Positions 53,236 to 62,085 of a stretch of DNA of 64,000 nt are shown here, piece by piece (position 1 is the first letter of the stretch; each line of letters begins with the position of its first letter). The notes below the pieces were generated by a model. It saw nothing but the letters and a program-made list of their open reading frames with translations. It did no database searches and was not told where the DNA came from. The position numbers and the translations under genes were made by a program. Source of the DNA: Roseburia sp. (GTDB lineage: Bacteria > Bacillota > Clostridia > Lachnospirales > Lachnospiraceae); NCBI GenBank assembly GCA_017937095.1, contig JAGBEG010000002.1, positions 1-64,000 on the forward strand, in the 5' to 3' direction.

Positions 53236-54264
53236 TTACATTTTGTCCAATAATGCATATGTCCGTCTTGCAATATCGCCGATCTTTTCCTGATATTCGA
53301 CTGCTCCAAGATCGTATGCGACCTTCGGCATCCCATATACAACACAGGTGGATTCGTCCTGCCCGATCGTCCGCGCTCCCCTGTTTCGCATCTCAAGCAG
53401 CCCCTTGGCTCCGTCTCCGCCCATTCCTGTCAGGATAATGCCGATCGCATGTTTCCCAGCCGTCTCCGCCACAGAGTGAAAAAGCATATCCACCGAGGGA
53501 CAGTGTCCGTTCACCTTGGGCGCCTTTTTGAGCACCACCTGATAGGCGCCGTTCACATTTACAAGCTGCATATGCGAATCGCCTGCCGGAGCAATTAACA
53601 CCTGCCCCGGCAGCACCGGATCCCCGGATCTGGCTTCCTTCACCCGGACGCGGCACTCATCGTCGAGCCTCTTTGCATACATTTCCGTAAATCCTGCCGG
53701 CATATGCTGCACAAGCACAGTGCCCGGTATATCTGTTCCAAACTGTTTTAAAATATTCGACGTGGCTTCCGGTCCCCCCGTAGACGCCCCGATCGCAACG
53801 ATAAGATCGTCACTCTTCTTCCCGCTCCGCTCCGCGATCACAGGTCTGACCGCCTTCTTGATCGCGCCGATATGCGCAATCGACGCGACCTTAATCTTGA
53901 TCGGAAGCTCGTTGCGCACGAACGCTTCAAGCTGCGTCCGGTCCGTCACCGTCGGCTTTGCTACAAATTCCACTGCTCCGGCGCCCAGCGCTTCAAACAC
54001 CTTGTCGCTTAACGAGCTGATGACAACGACCGGAAGCGGATACTGCGGCATGAGCTTTTTCAGAAACTCCAGCCCGCTCATCCGCGGGAGCTCAAGGTCC
54101 AGCGTCATCACATCGGGCTTATGCTCGATGATTGCATCCCTTGCCTCGTAGGGGTCGCGCGCCGTCGCCACAACGCAGATCGCAGGATCTTTATTTAAAT
54201 TCTGTACAAGAAGCTCCCGGAATACAAGGGAGTCCTCCACTACCAGCACTTTGATTTGACGCAT
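53236..54264 (-). CDS. cheB: protein-glutamate methylesterase CheB
   Basis: Removes methyl groups from receptor glutamates (and deamidates glutamines) when phosphorylated by CheA. 342 residues: receiver 1-115 with Asp56 (VMTLDLELPRMSGL), linker, and a C-terminal esterase with catalytic Ser161 (IGASTGGPEA), His187 (VQHMPAGFT) and Asp284 (TGMGGDGAKGL). All catalytic residues are intact. Its counterpart CheR is not in the window, which is unusual because the two normally adjoin. The start ATG has GGAAGGA 6 nt upstream. Confidence 0.96.
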   Translation of the reverse strand: MRQIKVLVVEDSLVFRELLVQNLNKDPAICVVATARDPYEARDAIIEHKPDVMTLDLELPRMSGLEFLKKLMPQYPLPVVVISSLSDKVFEALGAGAVEFVAKPTVTDRTQLEAFVRNELPIKIKVASIAHIGAIKKAVRPVIAERSGKKSDDLIVAIGASTGGPEATSNILKQFGTDIPGTVLVQHMPAGFTEMYAKRLDDECRVRVKEARSGDPVLPGQVLIAPAGDSHMQLVNVNGAYQVVLKKAPKVNGHCPSVDMLFHSVAETAGKHAIGIILTGMGGDGAKGLLEMRNRGARTIGQDESTCVVYGMPKVAYDLGAVEYQEKIGDIARRTYALLDKM

Positions 54265-54311
54265 TACTGTTCCTTCCCGGGGCGGCGCCGCCGCGCTGCT
54301 CCATCTGCCGT

Positions 54312-55373
54312 CTATTGAAGCTGCTTTGCAATTCTCCGCAGTATTCCGAAAAGCTCAGGATTAAACCTCTTTCCCACATCCTGCTCCATAATATCTAACG
54401 CTTCCTGCCTGCCGCACCCATCATCCTGCGTCAGCGTGCAGTACGTATCAACTACCGCCACGATCTGTGCAGAAAGCGGAATCTCCTCGCCCTTTTTGCC
54501 CTCCGGGTAACCGCTGCCATCCCAGTTCTCATGATGATAATGCGCGATCTCTTCCGCCATCTCGATGAAATCATTAAAGTCCCTTATCTTGCGGATATCA
54601 TGCAGAATCTCCGCCCCAACTGTGGTATGGCTTTCTAAAAGCGTCTGCTCCTCTTTGGACAAATGCTCCTTTCCCGATAATATATCGGTCGGAACCGCTA
54701 CGTTCCCAAGATTACAGAGCGGCGCCATCAGCTCGATCCTGTCAATATAAGAATCTGATATAAGGCTTCCATAAGCTGCGGACAACTGCATTGCCTCCGC
54801 CAGCGTGCGGCAGTTCGCCTTAAGCCTGTCCATATACGCCTCGTCATAGCTTACGCACTCTCTTGCCACCCGAAGCAATGCATAGATGACGTCCTTTTTC
54901 TCCGCCTCCATCTGCTTTAACTGTTCGCCCACCGACGTCTGAAGCTGACGGTTAATCTCCATCATATTCCTCTTCATCTCAGCGAACTTCAGGTGCACGC
55001 CGACACGCGCCTTGACGATCTCCGGGATGAACGGCTTCGTGATATAATCCTCACCGCCCAGATTAAAGCCCTGTACAATATCCGCCGGATTATCGAATGC
55101 GGAGATAAAAACGATGGGAATATCCCTTGTGTCCACATTCTCTTTCATAATCCTGCAGAACTCATAGCCGTCCATCTGCGGCATCGCAACATCCAGAATA
55201 ATGAGCTGCGGACGGCATCTCTCTACCATCTTAAGCGCCTGCACGCCATTTTCCGTGAGAATCGGAAGATATCCCATATCCGAAATAATATCCCGCAGGA
55301 CAAAGCGGTTCTCCTCGACATCATCCACGATCAATATTCCCTGCGATTCTCTTTTCTTATCCTCATGTATCAT
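54312..55373 (-). CDS. receiver fused to a degenerate HD-GYP domain
   Basis: 353 residues. Receiver 1-125 with Asp61 (LIILDVAMPQMDGYEF) and YITKPF. A helical linker follows, then an HD-GYP fold at about 165-345. In active enzymes the first motif is HDIGK; here it is CNLGN (in LMAPLCNLGNVAVPTDIL), so both HD metal ligands and the Lys are lost. Other pieces remain: ESHTTVGAEIL, HYHHENWDGSGYPEG, and VVDTY. The second Asp of the DxxD pair is Cys. Hydrolysis of cyclic di-GMP is therefore unlikely; it may bind it or act as a scaffold (inference). AGGAGG lies 7 nt before ATG. Confidence 0.88.
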   Translation of the reverse strand: MIHEDKKRESQGILIVDDVEENRFVLRDIISDMGYLPILTENGVQALKMVERCRPQLIILDVAMPQMDGYEFCRIMKENVDTRDIPIVFISAFDNPADIVQGFNLGGEDYITKPFIPEIVKARVGVHLKFAEMKRNMMEINRQLQTSVGEQLKQMEAEKKDVIYALLRVARECVSYDEAYMDRLKANCRTLAEAMQLSAAYGSLISDSYIDRIELMAPLCNLGNVAVPTDILSGKEHLSKEEQTLLESHTTVGAEILHDIRKIRDFNDFIEMAEEIAHYHHENWDGSGYPEGKKGEEIPLSAQIVAVVDTYCTLTQDDGCGRQEALDIMEQDVGKRFNPELFGILRRIAKQLQ

Positions 55374-55427
55374 AAACTATCCTCCTGCGGCAGCGTGGCA
55401 GCGCATGCCATGCCCCCGCCCTGCCGG

Positions 55428-56846
55428 TCACAGTAACAACTGCATCTTTTCATGTGCTGCAACCGTTTTCTCGTAATCGCCTTTCTGAACCGCCATCTTA
55501 AGCCGCAGCGCAGCGCTTTTTACCTCGCCCGGAGCATCTTTCGTCAATTGACGAAGCGTCTCCGCAAACATCTCCGCTTTCTCCCAGTTCTCCATCTCCA
55601 CGGAGAGAATCAGCTTCGACATCTTCTTGCGGATCTCCTCGAGATTCTCCTTTTCGCCGTAATTCCAGATATTCTGATTCTCTTCGATATCTGAAAGACT
55701 TCTGACCAACTGCGGCATCTCGTAGGGCGCCGCCTGTTCCCTGTCGCTTAAAAGCTCTTCCCCCGGAACATCCACCCAGATATGGAAGCTGAAAATGCTT
55801 CCTTTTCCCGGCTGGCTCTCCACCCGGATATTTCCGCCCATAAGCTCTACAAGCTGCTTACAGATATTAAGCCCAAGCCCCGTGCCGCCGTACCTTCTGG
55901 AAATCGATGCGTCCACCTGTGAAAAACTCTTAAACAGCTTATCCTGATCCGCCTTGTTGATCCCGATCCCGGTATCGACGACGAGGAAGAACAGCTCCAC
56001 CCGCTCGTTCATCTGCGCCGTCTTTAAGACCTCCAGCGTAACCTTGCCGACGGACGTGAACTTCGAAGCGTTCGACAACAGGTTGTTCAGAATCTGCACG
56101 ATGCGAAGCTCGTCGCCGATAATCTCCTCCGGCACCTCCGGCGAGACCGTGACGAAAAATTCCAGTCCCTTTTCCGTGATCTTGTTGCTGTGATTCGCCT
56201 TCACATAATCAATCATCGACCGTACATTGAACTTGCGCGGCTCCAAAACAAACTTCCCTGCATCCAGCTTGGAGAAGTCCAGAATGTTGTTGATGATTGC
56301 GTGCATGTCATTGCACCCACGTTCCACAAGCCGGAGCAGCTTAAGCTTCTCCTCCGCATCTTCAAGCTCCATCAGCTCTCTGGTATTGCCGAGGATGCCG
56401 TTGACCGGCGTGCGGAGTTCATGCGTGATATTCGCAACAAATTCAGACTTGACCTTAAGGGCGGTGTCCGCGTTCGCCTCCGCCTGCGCGGCGCGCTTTT
56501 CCATAAAATCCTTTTCGGTCGCATCGTATGCCATGCACAGATAATAGCCGGGATGTCCTTCCCATCGAAGCAGCCTGACCTGACTTGCAAAACACGTCCT
56601 GTTCTTGCGGTATGCCGACAAGTCACGGATTGTCATTCCAAACGGATATTCCTTAATAAACTGCGAATCCATGACGCCGAACTCTCCCGGAAATACGTCC
56701 CAGATATAGCAGCCGCACAATTCCTCTCCGTATTCCAGGCGCTGCTTTGCCGTCTGATTGGCAGATGTGATCCTTCCGCCGTCGTCAAACACCAGAATCA
56801 TCTCAAGTGCATATTCCATAGAAAACTGTTCCAGGTCCTCTTTCAT
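55428..56846 (-). CDS. soluble PAS-domain sensor histidine kinase
   Basis: 472 residues with no membrane segment. A PAS-like sensor (about 5-110: MEYALEMILVFDDGGRITSA, YIWDVFPGEFGVMD) precedes a coil. The kinase core has phospho-His142 (KSEFVANITHELRTPVNGIL), N box ILNNLLSNASKFT, and G boxes VVDTGIGI and GGTGLGLNI. The C-terminal 100 residues are helical (MSKLILSVEMENWEKAEMFA) and may be an accessory dimer or Hpt-like bundle without a clear His. First gene of the chemosensory operon. ATG 56846 has GGGAG 8 nt upstream; the longer frame is not supported. It probably phosphorylates the downstream receiver proteins. Confidence 0.92.
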   Translation of the reverse strand: MKEDLEQFSMEYALEMILVFDDGGRITSANQTAKQRLEYGEELCGCYIWDVFPGEFGVMDSQFIKEYPFGMTIRDLSAYRKNRTCFASQVRLLRWEGHPGYYLCMAYDATEKDFMEKRAAQAEANADTALKVKSEFVANITHELRTPVNGILGNTRELMELEDAEEKLKLLRLVERGCNDMHAIINNILDFSKLDAGKFVLEPRKFNVRSMIDYVKANHSNKITEKGLEFFVTVSPEVPEEIIGDELRIVQILNNLLSNASKFTSVGKVTLEVLKTAQMNERVELFFLVVDTGIGINKADQDKLFKSFSQVDASISRRYGGTGLGLNICKQLVELMGGNIRVESQPGKGSIFSFHIWVDVPGEELLSDREQAAPYEMPQLVRSLSDIEENQNIWNYGEKENLEEIRKKMSKLILSVEMENWEKAEMFAETLRQLTKDAPGEVKSAALRLKMAVQKGDYEKTVAAHEKMQLLL

Positions 56847-56989
56847 AGCTACATCTCCCGAACAACGCAAAAAGAAAGCCTCCGGTTCAGAATCAGTTCT
56901 TATCCGATTGCTTTCTCTACATACAATCCTCCTGTCGCTCTCCTCTGGTCCGTCTCTTCCCATAGTCACGCCGCTGATATTATAGTCCT

Positions 56990-57018
56990 ATTATAGTAAA
57001 TTGGTACTGATTATACAA
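56990..57018 (-). promoter_or_regulatory. promoter of the chemosensory operon
   Basis: TTGTAT (57018..57013), 17-bp spacer, TATAAT (56995..56990). A second TATAAT lies 11 bp downstream. Confidence 0.65.
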
Positions 57019-57105
57019 GTAGAATTGTCAAAAAATATTCGATTTTTCTGTTATTTTTGGCACAAAGGAGGCGTCATTTGCATTGTCAGCTTTTGATTAT
57101 CCTCT

Positions 57106-58719
57106 CTACTTCTCTCCGGTCGCCTCCTGATACTCCGCAGTTCCGACATCCGCCCACGCGTGTTTTCCGGAAGCCGTCACTTCTCCCGTCTCCTTATTGA
57201 CCGCATAGAGATCAAGGATTGCTGTACCATATTCTGTTCCGTCCTCATTGTAAAACGTCTCATAGTAGGCAAAAAGATGGCATTTCCCGTTCTTTGATTC
57301 CCTGTCATAGACTACCGTGTACTCCGCCCGAAGGTCTTCCGTTCCGCCGTCCGGGACATCCCGTCCCTCAGAGAGAAAGGCATAGAAATTGCCCTTGGCA
57401 TTGTAGTTGCAATTATACGCCGCTCCCTGTTCTTTAAAAATCTGTTCATATAAGCACAGATAAGCGCCCTCGACGGTCTGTGGTGTCGCCGCGGCTTCTT
57501 CCTGTGACTGCCCGTCTGTCTGCTCTGCGCTCTGTCCCTCTGTCTGCCCTGTGCTCTGTCCCTCTGTCTGCTCTGTGCTCTGCCCGTCTGTCTGCTCTGT
57601 GCTCTGTCCATCGGCAGCCTCCGCTTTCCCGCTGTCCCAAAAGGCTCCCGAATGTTCCCCGTACCGCTGACTGATCTGCTCTGTGATGTATGCGGTAAGC
57701 TGCTTTGTCTGCTGCGTCGTATTTCCCGCCGCATTCCCGGCTTCCGCTTCCATTCCGTCGAAGTACAGGGGCAGCATATTTGTATTTCCATCCTCATAGT
57801 AAAGCTCCAGATACAGGCACACGTCCCTTTTTCCGTATTCCGCGAAAAAGGCATCCTTTCGCACCTTCTGTATCGCCGCCGCGATTGTCTGCGCTTTTGC
57901 CTCGCCGTCCTCCTCATCGTAAACCGGAACAACAGGTGCTTCCGTCAGCACGTCTTCTATCCCTCCCTCTTCCGGTTCGCCGGGCTCCTGCGGAAATTCC
58001 GCAATAGCGGCAAATGCTTCGTCCTGACCAAGAAGCCAGTTCGCTCTTACCTGCGGGTAGTCACATGAAAAGCCATATACCGTATCGCCCGCATACATAT
58101 GCATGACAAGCTCCGGATTGCTGTCCGAAACCAAAGTGTAAACACCTATCTTCTCTTCCTGCTCCCGTTCCTTATCCTGCCTGCTTACCGTGAATTTCTC
58201 ACCGTATCGCTCCTGTGCCTTTTTCTCTATGATTTCAGACATCGGCTCGTAGCTTTTCTTTAAGAACACGGTATATGGCTCATAATACCGATACACCGGA
58301 TATGTTTCCATTCTTCCATAATACTCCGTGTGGACGCCTTCTATGATGTCCTCCGTAAGCCATGATTCCCGCTCAATGGAATCCGCCCTGAGGAATGCAT
58401 ATACAAGTGTTCCAGCCGCAAGATACGCAAACCCGATGATACCCGCTAATACCCATACCACCGTTGCCGCCGTGCGCATCCCGTCAGTCTGCCGCCACTT
58501 TGCCGCCTGCCCTGCGGCAAGCGCCAGGATAAGCAGAAGCAAAACCGGCGTGAATACGAACACAAAAAGCTCCCCGACCCTGACCACCCATGTCCGGAAG
58601 TAAAGGTCATTCCATGCAAGAATCTCCCCGACGCCCAGATACAGGATGGAAACTATCAACGATACAAAAAAGCATATGATATTCACTTTTAATGCGGTTA
58701 TTTTCGCCTTTTGTTCCAT
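57106..58719 (-). CDS. membrane protein with Gln/Thr/Ser repeat linker
   Basis: 537 residues of unknown function. Three membrane segments near the N-terminus (about 10-32, 46-70, 82-108), then a large region outside or inside the cell. Residues about 365-415 hold repeats of GQSTEQTD in slightly varied copies, a flexible linker. The final domain (about 420-537: VEGAYLCLYEQIFKEQGAAY, AEYTVVYDRESKNGKCHLFA) is compact and ends near TASGKHAWADVGTAEYQEAT. It contains no catalytic motif I recognise. ATG 58719 with GGGGG upstream is preferred over a TTG 15 nt earlier. The repeat at DNA level lies near 57500-57605. Confidence 0.6.
   Translation of the reverse strand: MEQKAKITALKVNIICFFVSLIVSILYLGVGEILAWNDLYFRTWVVRVGELFVFVFTPVLLLLILALAAGQAAKWRQTDGMRTAATVVWVLAGIIGFAYLAAGTLVYAFLRADSIERESWLTEDIIEGVHTEYYGRMETYPVYRYYEPYTVFLKKSYEPMSEIIEKKAQERYGEKFTVSRQDKEREQEEKIGVYTLVSDSNPELVMHMYAGDTVYGFSCDYPQVRANWLLGQDEAFAAIAEFPQEPGEPEEGGIEDVLTEAPVVPVYDEEDGEAKAQTIAAAIQKVRKDAFFAEYGKRDVCLYLELYYEDGNTNMLPLYFDGMEAEAGNAAGNTTQQTKQLTAYITEQISQRYGEHSGAFWDSGKAEAADGQSTEQTDGQSTEQTEGQSTGQTEGQSAEQTDGQSQEEAAATPQTVEGAYLCLYEQIFKEQGAAYNCNYNAKGNFYAFLSEGRDVPDGGTEDLRAEYTVVYDRESKNGKCHLFAYYETFYNEDGTEYGTAILDLYAVNKETGEVTASGKHAWADVGTAEYQEATGEK
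57500..57605 (-). repeat. in-frame 24-30 bp repeats inside the membrane protein gene
   Basis: Several copies of a GC-rich unit (plus strand TGTCTGCTCTGTGCTCTG and variants) encode GQSTEQT-type repeats. Copies differ slightly, as in a slippage-prone tract. Confidence 0.7.
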
Positions 58720-58741
58720 GAAACCAGCCCCCAAATGCGCT

Positions 58742-59752
58742 TTAAAATTTCCCCAGTGCTTTCAGATAAAGGAGATTGTCGATAATCATCGAGGACTTCC
58801 ACCAATTCGCACTGATTTCAAACTCTTTGTACTCCGTATGCCACTGCCAGGTGACATTCCATGCCCCATCCGGGCACTGCTGCTTTAGTATCAGCTCCGC
58901 TTCTTTTTCGCACAGCGCACGGTCAAGAATTGTAAACAGACGGTCTGTTCCGTCATAAAAGACAGACGGCTTGCAGACATATTCCGTGTACCATTTTTCC
59001 GGCTCTTTGCACACATCATTTCTGATTGTATCATATAACGCTTCACGAAAACTTTCCATATCAACAAGCGCGCTGCGCCCGCTCTTCTCAAGATAAGAAA
59101 GCAGTTCCAGATAAACCTTAAGCACATGCATCTCCTTGGTCGGTTTCTCAATAAACGCCGCGACCGCCTTTGTGATGATCTGCTCCGCTTTCTCATAGAG
59201 GCTGCTGCCCTTATCGGCATAGCACAGCGCAAAACCCGCCAGACTGACCGTGGGGTTGTCGTCCGGCAGTCCCTCGCCGTTCTCGCAACTCCACCACACT
59301 GCATGCGGATAATCGTTGTTCCCCGCGACCGTGTTGTACCATTTCCCATCGGCAAAATCAGCCCCGCTGTCTAAATAGCGGAGAATCCCGTCTATGATCC
59401 GCTGTGCCTCTGCCAGTTCACCCGCGCTCAAACACTTCTTATCCGGTCCTGCGGCAGTCTGCTCCGCCGCCGTTTTCTGCGCCACAAGTCCATCCGCCGT
59501 CGCCGGGATGCCGAGCGCTCTCAATTTCTGCGTGGCAGCCCATGTCGCGATCGGTGTGGACGCCGGATTCCAGTTGTCCGGCTCTAAGGCGTGACCGAAG
59601 CCTCCGTCACTGTTCTGGTAGCTTGCCAGAATGCGCAGCACGTCTTCTGCCGCTCCCTCCTCAAAATGATAACGGAAAAGCGCAAAATCAAGCGGTCTGG
59701 CGTTCCGGTAAACGAAGCTTTTCGCAGTTTCATAAAAGTTGTTCTCTGACAT
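58742..59752 (-). CDS. alpha/alpha-toroid (prenyltransferase-like) protein
   Basis: 336 residues, no signal peptide. Repeats of the squalene-cyclase/prenyltransferase toroid are visible (ILASYQNSDGGFGHALEPDN; LILKQQCPDGAWNVTWQWHT), each with the QnxDGgfg-type turn. The DxDD or zinc motifs of true cyclases and protein prenyltransferases are not seen, so catalysis is not assumed. The protein begins MSENNFYETAKSFVYRNARP. It lies 22 nt before the membrane protein gene and 38 nt after the TfoX-like gene, in one transcription unit. Role unknown. Confidence 0.75.
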   Translation of the reverse strand: MSENNFYETAKSFVYRNARPLDFALFRYHFEEGAAEDVLRILASYQNSDGGFGHALEPDNWNPASTPIATWAATQKLRALGIPATADGLVAQKTAAEQTAAGPDKKCLSAGELAEAQRIIDGILRYLDSGADFADGKWYNTVAGNNDYPHAVWWSCENGEGLPDDNPTVSLAGFALCYADKGSSLYEKAEQIITKAVAAFIEKPTKEMHVLKVYLELLSYLEKSGRSALVDMESFREALYDTIRNDVCKEPEKWYTEYVCKPSVFYDGTDRLFTILDRALCEKEAELILKQQCPDGAWNVTWQWHTEYKEFEISANWWKSSMIIDNLLYLKALGKF

Positions 59753-59790
59753 ATGAATCCTCCTCCCAAAAGTACGCGGCGTTATCGCCT

Positions 59791-60111
59791 CTAGCGCTTC
59801 CTGACACGCGGCTTTCGCTCGGGCAGTTCCGGGTACATGGCTCTTACCATTTCCTGCATTTTGTCACGGTCTTCTAAAATCGTGACCGGAAGCATCGGCT
59901 TCGCCCCATCATACGGCGGTTCCGGTACACTGTCCGGCATAAAAGCCCTGCTTGCCTTTGTCTCCTTCACCAGAAAACCGTTTCCGTAGATGCCGCCGAA
60001 AATGCGCTCCCTGTAATAGAAAATATATCCTCCCATCATCGGAATGTTCCGCACCTCGCCCAAGCCCGTAAGCTGCTCCATGATGTACTCTGCAAGTTCC
60101 CTGTTCGCCAT
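59791..60111 (-). CDS. TfoX N-terminal domain protein
   Basis: 106 residues with only the TfoX_N domain (MEQLTGLGEVRNIPMMGGYI, FYYRERIFGGIYGNGFLVKE). In Proteobacteria the full TfoX regulates competence, but isolated N-terminal domains are common in Firmicutes with unknown function. The C-terminus is basic (PERKPRVRKR). ATG 60111 has GGAGGGG 3 nt upstream; the longer frame overlaps the AraC gene and is rejected. Confidence 0.88.
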   Translation of the reverse strand: MANRELAEYIMEQLTGLGEVRNIPMMGGYIFYYRERIFGGIYGNGFLVKETKASRAFMPDSVPEPPYDGAKPMLPVTILEDRDKMQEMVRAMYPELPERKPRVRKR

Positions 60112-60187
60112 ATGCCCCTCCGTATTCTTTTCTTCTTCCCCGTCCAAAACCACGGCAGTCCTGTGTGTAACGTCTGAAAATAGGATA

Positions 60188-61057
60188 CTATATTTCGCCC
60201 GGCTTTTCTTGTAAAAATGCGACATCACGCAGGGCGTACTGCCTCGCCTCCCCTGGCGTCATACCGTGAAAACGCTTGAAATCATTTAAAAGATGCGCCT
60301 GATCTGCGTAGCCGTACCGGTATACGGCGTCCTGCACGTTGCACCGGCTCCAAAACAAAATATCCTGCCACAGGTACTGATAGCGCACCAGAGAAGAAAA
60401 CTTCTTCGGTGAAATTCCCATATTTTCACGAAATATCCGCTCTATCTGACGGGTGCTGACATGCAGCTCCCCTGCAAGGTCCGCCATGTTCCTTTTGCCT
60501 CTGTCCATTAAAATCTGCGCTGCCGTCTCCATAAAGAGACGGTTCTCCCTGTCCTTACGGATATGTCCAAGCAGATAGCTTTCCGTTACCGCAATCCGCT
60601 CCTCTATCGTTTCCGCATCAAAAATCCGGTTCTCCAGTTCCTTTTTCAGTTCATAAAAATGACGCCCGGCGTCTATGCGGGCGTTTTTCACATCACACAG
60701 CGAATCGTCTGCAAAGAGTACCGCGCCCCACGCATAGAACCGAATCGCAAAGACAGACGTCTTCTCGATCCGCGGCTGTACCAGTTCTTCCTGAAACGTC
60801 CGGTCATCCATTCCGCAAAAGCCGCTGTCTATCCGGTTGTCTGTATAATTCGCTGTAAAAATGAGATCCATGCAGGTGTCCGGCACAATAAGCTGCTGCT
60901 CCGGTCTGTCTGTTTTCTTTTGTTCATATGGTCTGGGACTTCCCCAAAAGCAGCGGATATACGGCCGCAACGCTTCATGGGGCAAAATTTCGATGTAGCT
61001 TTCGCTGCGCTTAAACGGCGTTGCGGTTATGGGGGTGTAAATTTCGTGTAGGTTCAT
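60188..61057 (-). CDS. AraC-family transcriptional regulator
   Basis: 289 residues. N-terminal ligand/dimer domain of the type with a YIEILPHEALRPYIRCFWGS start and a cupin-like core (QQLIVPDTCMDLIFTANYTD). The C-terminal AraC domain has two helix-turn-helix motifs (MADLAGELHVSTRQIERIFR; YRYGYADQAHLLNDFKRFHG) and the closing MTPGEARQY. It lies 19 nt downstream of crcB. The regulated genes and ligand are unknown; it may control the following TfoX, toroid and membrane genes. Confidence 0.93.
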   Translation of the reverse strand: MNLHEIYTPITATPFKRSESYIEILPHEALRPYIRCFWGSPRPYEQKKTDRPEQQLIVPDTCMDLIFTANYTDNRIDSGFCGMDDRTFQEELVQPRIEKTSVFAIRFYAWGAVLFADDSLCDVKNARIDAGRHFYELKKELENRIFDAETIEERIAVTESYLLGHIRKDRENRLFMETAAQILMDRGKRNMADLAGELHVSTRQIERIFRENMGISPKKFSSLVRYQYLWQDILFWSRCNVQDAVYRYGYADQAHLLNDFKRFHGMTPGEARQYALRDVAFLQEKPGEI

Positions 61058-61076
61058 TCTTCTCCTGTTTCGTATG

Positions 61077-61442
61077 CTATTTTACAAGCGCCTGCGCCGC
61101 GAACACTGCCAGCACGCCAAGTCCGACAGACAACAGCATATATGTAAGTGCAGTCGCGGCATGTCCTTTTTGCATAAGCTCTGTCGATTCGAATGCGAAC
61201 GTAGAAAATGTCGTAAATCCCCCGCAGATTCCCACCTTAAGAAACAATACCATGCGCGAATCCGAGACATGATTCTTCGTTGCCCACGCTGCGATAAGTC
61301 CAATCAGAAATGCGCCTGTGATATTGATGATGAGTGTTTTGAGCGGGAAGCCTGCCTGTGACTTTACCGGAACAAGACTGATGAGATATCTTAAGACAGC
61401 TCCGATGAAACCGCCGATGCCGACGACAAGACAATTTTGCAT
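61077..61442 (-). CDS. crcB: fluoride channel CrcB/Fluc
   Basis: Small dimeric F- export channel, 121 residues with four membrane helices. Signatures are GIGGFIGAVLRYLI, IINITGAFLIGL and KVGICGGFTTFSTFAFE (the TTFSTF segment holds the Phe box). Gram-positive genomes often have two adjacent crcB genes; here there is a single copy, so the channel is probably a homodimer, or the partner lies elsewhere. No fluoride riboswitch is visible upstream. ATG 61442 has GGAG 7 nt upstream. A TTGTTT/TATACT promoter precedes it. Confidence 0.94.
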   Translation of the reverse strand: MQNCLVVGIGGFIGAVLRYLISLVPVKSQAGFPLKTLIINITGAFLIGLIAAWATKNHVSDSRMVLFLKVGICGGFTTFSTFAFESTELMQKGHAATALTYMLLSVGLGVLAVFAAQALVK

Positions 61443-61476
61443 AGGGGTGCTCCTTTTGTGCGTAATTTTTTCTATT

Positions 61477-61504
61477 AGTATACCATTTCCCCTCTGAAAA
61501 ACAA
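61477..61504 (-). promoter_or_regulatory. promoter of crcB
   Basis: TTGTTT (61504..61499), 16-bp spacer, TATACT (61482..61477). Confidence 0.6.
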
Positions 61505-61527
61505 TATTCCGCTTGCACCTTTCATCG

Positions 61528-62085
61528 TCAATACAACAATTTATTTCCTTTTTCACAGATCGCGTAAATCTCGTCATACTTCTCTTCGATCAGCGGCGTT
61601 ACCTTTTCTGTCCGCCGTTCCACCACTCTCTTATAAGCAAAATAAGGAAGAATCCATCCGATAAAGCCCGGTATGGCAAGCAGAATACATAAGATGATAT
61701 GGGGCGGCTGCGCCGTCACTGCAAACGTTGCCCCCGCCATGAACGCAGTGCCAAGAATGCCAATCACCAGTGCATACATCGTCGCCGCAGAGGTTTTGGA
61801 TTTTTCCAGCGTCTCAATCTCCCTGACGCAGCTTTCAAAATTCCGCTGGAGCCTCGTAAGTTCCATCTTATTGACAATCTTCCGGTTCCGCCTGAGCCGC
61901 AGAACTATCTTTGTCTGTTTCCGTGGGTCTGTGCGTTCCCTTACATACCCGTAAACGTTCCCGTCTGCTTCCCATCCGAAATTCTCATATCCGTCCAGCA
62001 GAAAAGATACCCTGCTCTGATCTGTGACGATTTCTTTGTATTCATATCCCACAAATGCATTCTTCTTTTTTCCTGTATCATCCAT
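61528..62085 (-). CDS. small membrane protein of unknown function
   Basis: 185 residues. A charged cytosolic N-terminus (about 1-95: FVGYEYKEIVTDQSRVSFLL, KIVLRLRRNRKIVNKMELTR) precedes a helix with SCVREIETLEKSKTSAAT. Two membrane segments follow (about 105-125 and 132-152) and a basic cytosolic tail. The start overlaps the stop of the sensor kinase by 8 nt, with GGAGG 8 nt upstream, so it is the third gene of the two-component operon. It may be an accessory to the kinase or the neighbouring transporter (inference). Confidence 0.72.
   Translation of the reverse strand: MDDTGKKKNAFVGYEYKEIVTDQSRVSFLLDGYENFGWEADGNVYGYVRERTDPRKQTKIVLRLRRNRKIVNKMELTRLQRNFESCVREIETLEKSKTSAATMYALVIGILGTAFMAGATFAVTAQPPHIILCILLAIPGFIGWILPYFAYKRVVERRTEKVTPLIEEKYDEIYAICEKGNKLLY

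Noticed and set aside
61443-61527. Fluoride riboswitch upstream of crcB
   Set aside because: The conserved fluoride-aptamer sequence (GGNGATGG-type start with its pseudoknot) is not present in the short gap; only a promoter is seen.
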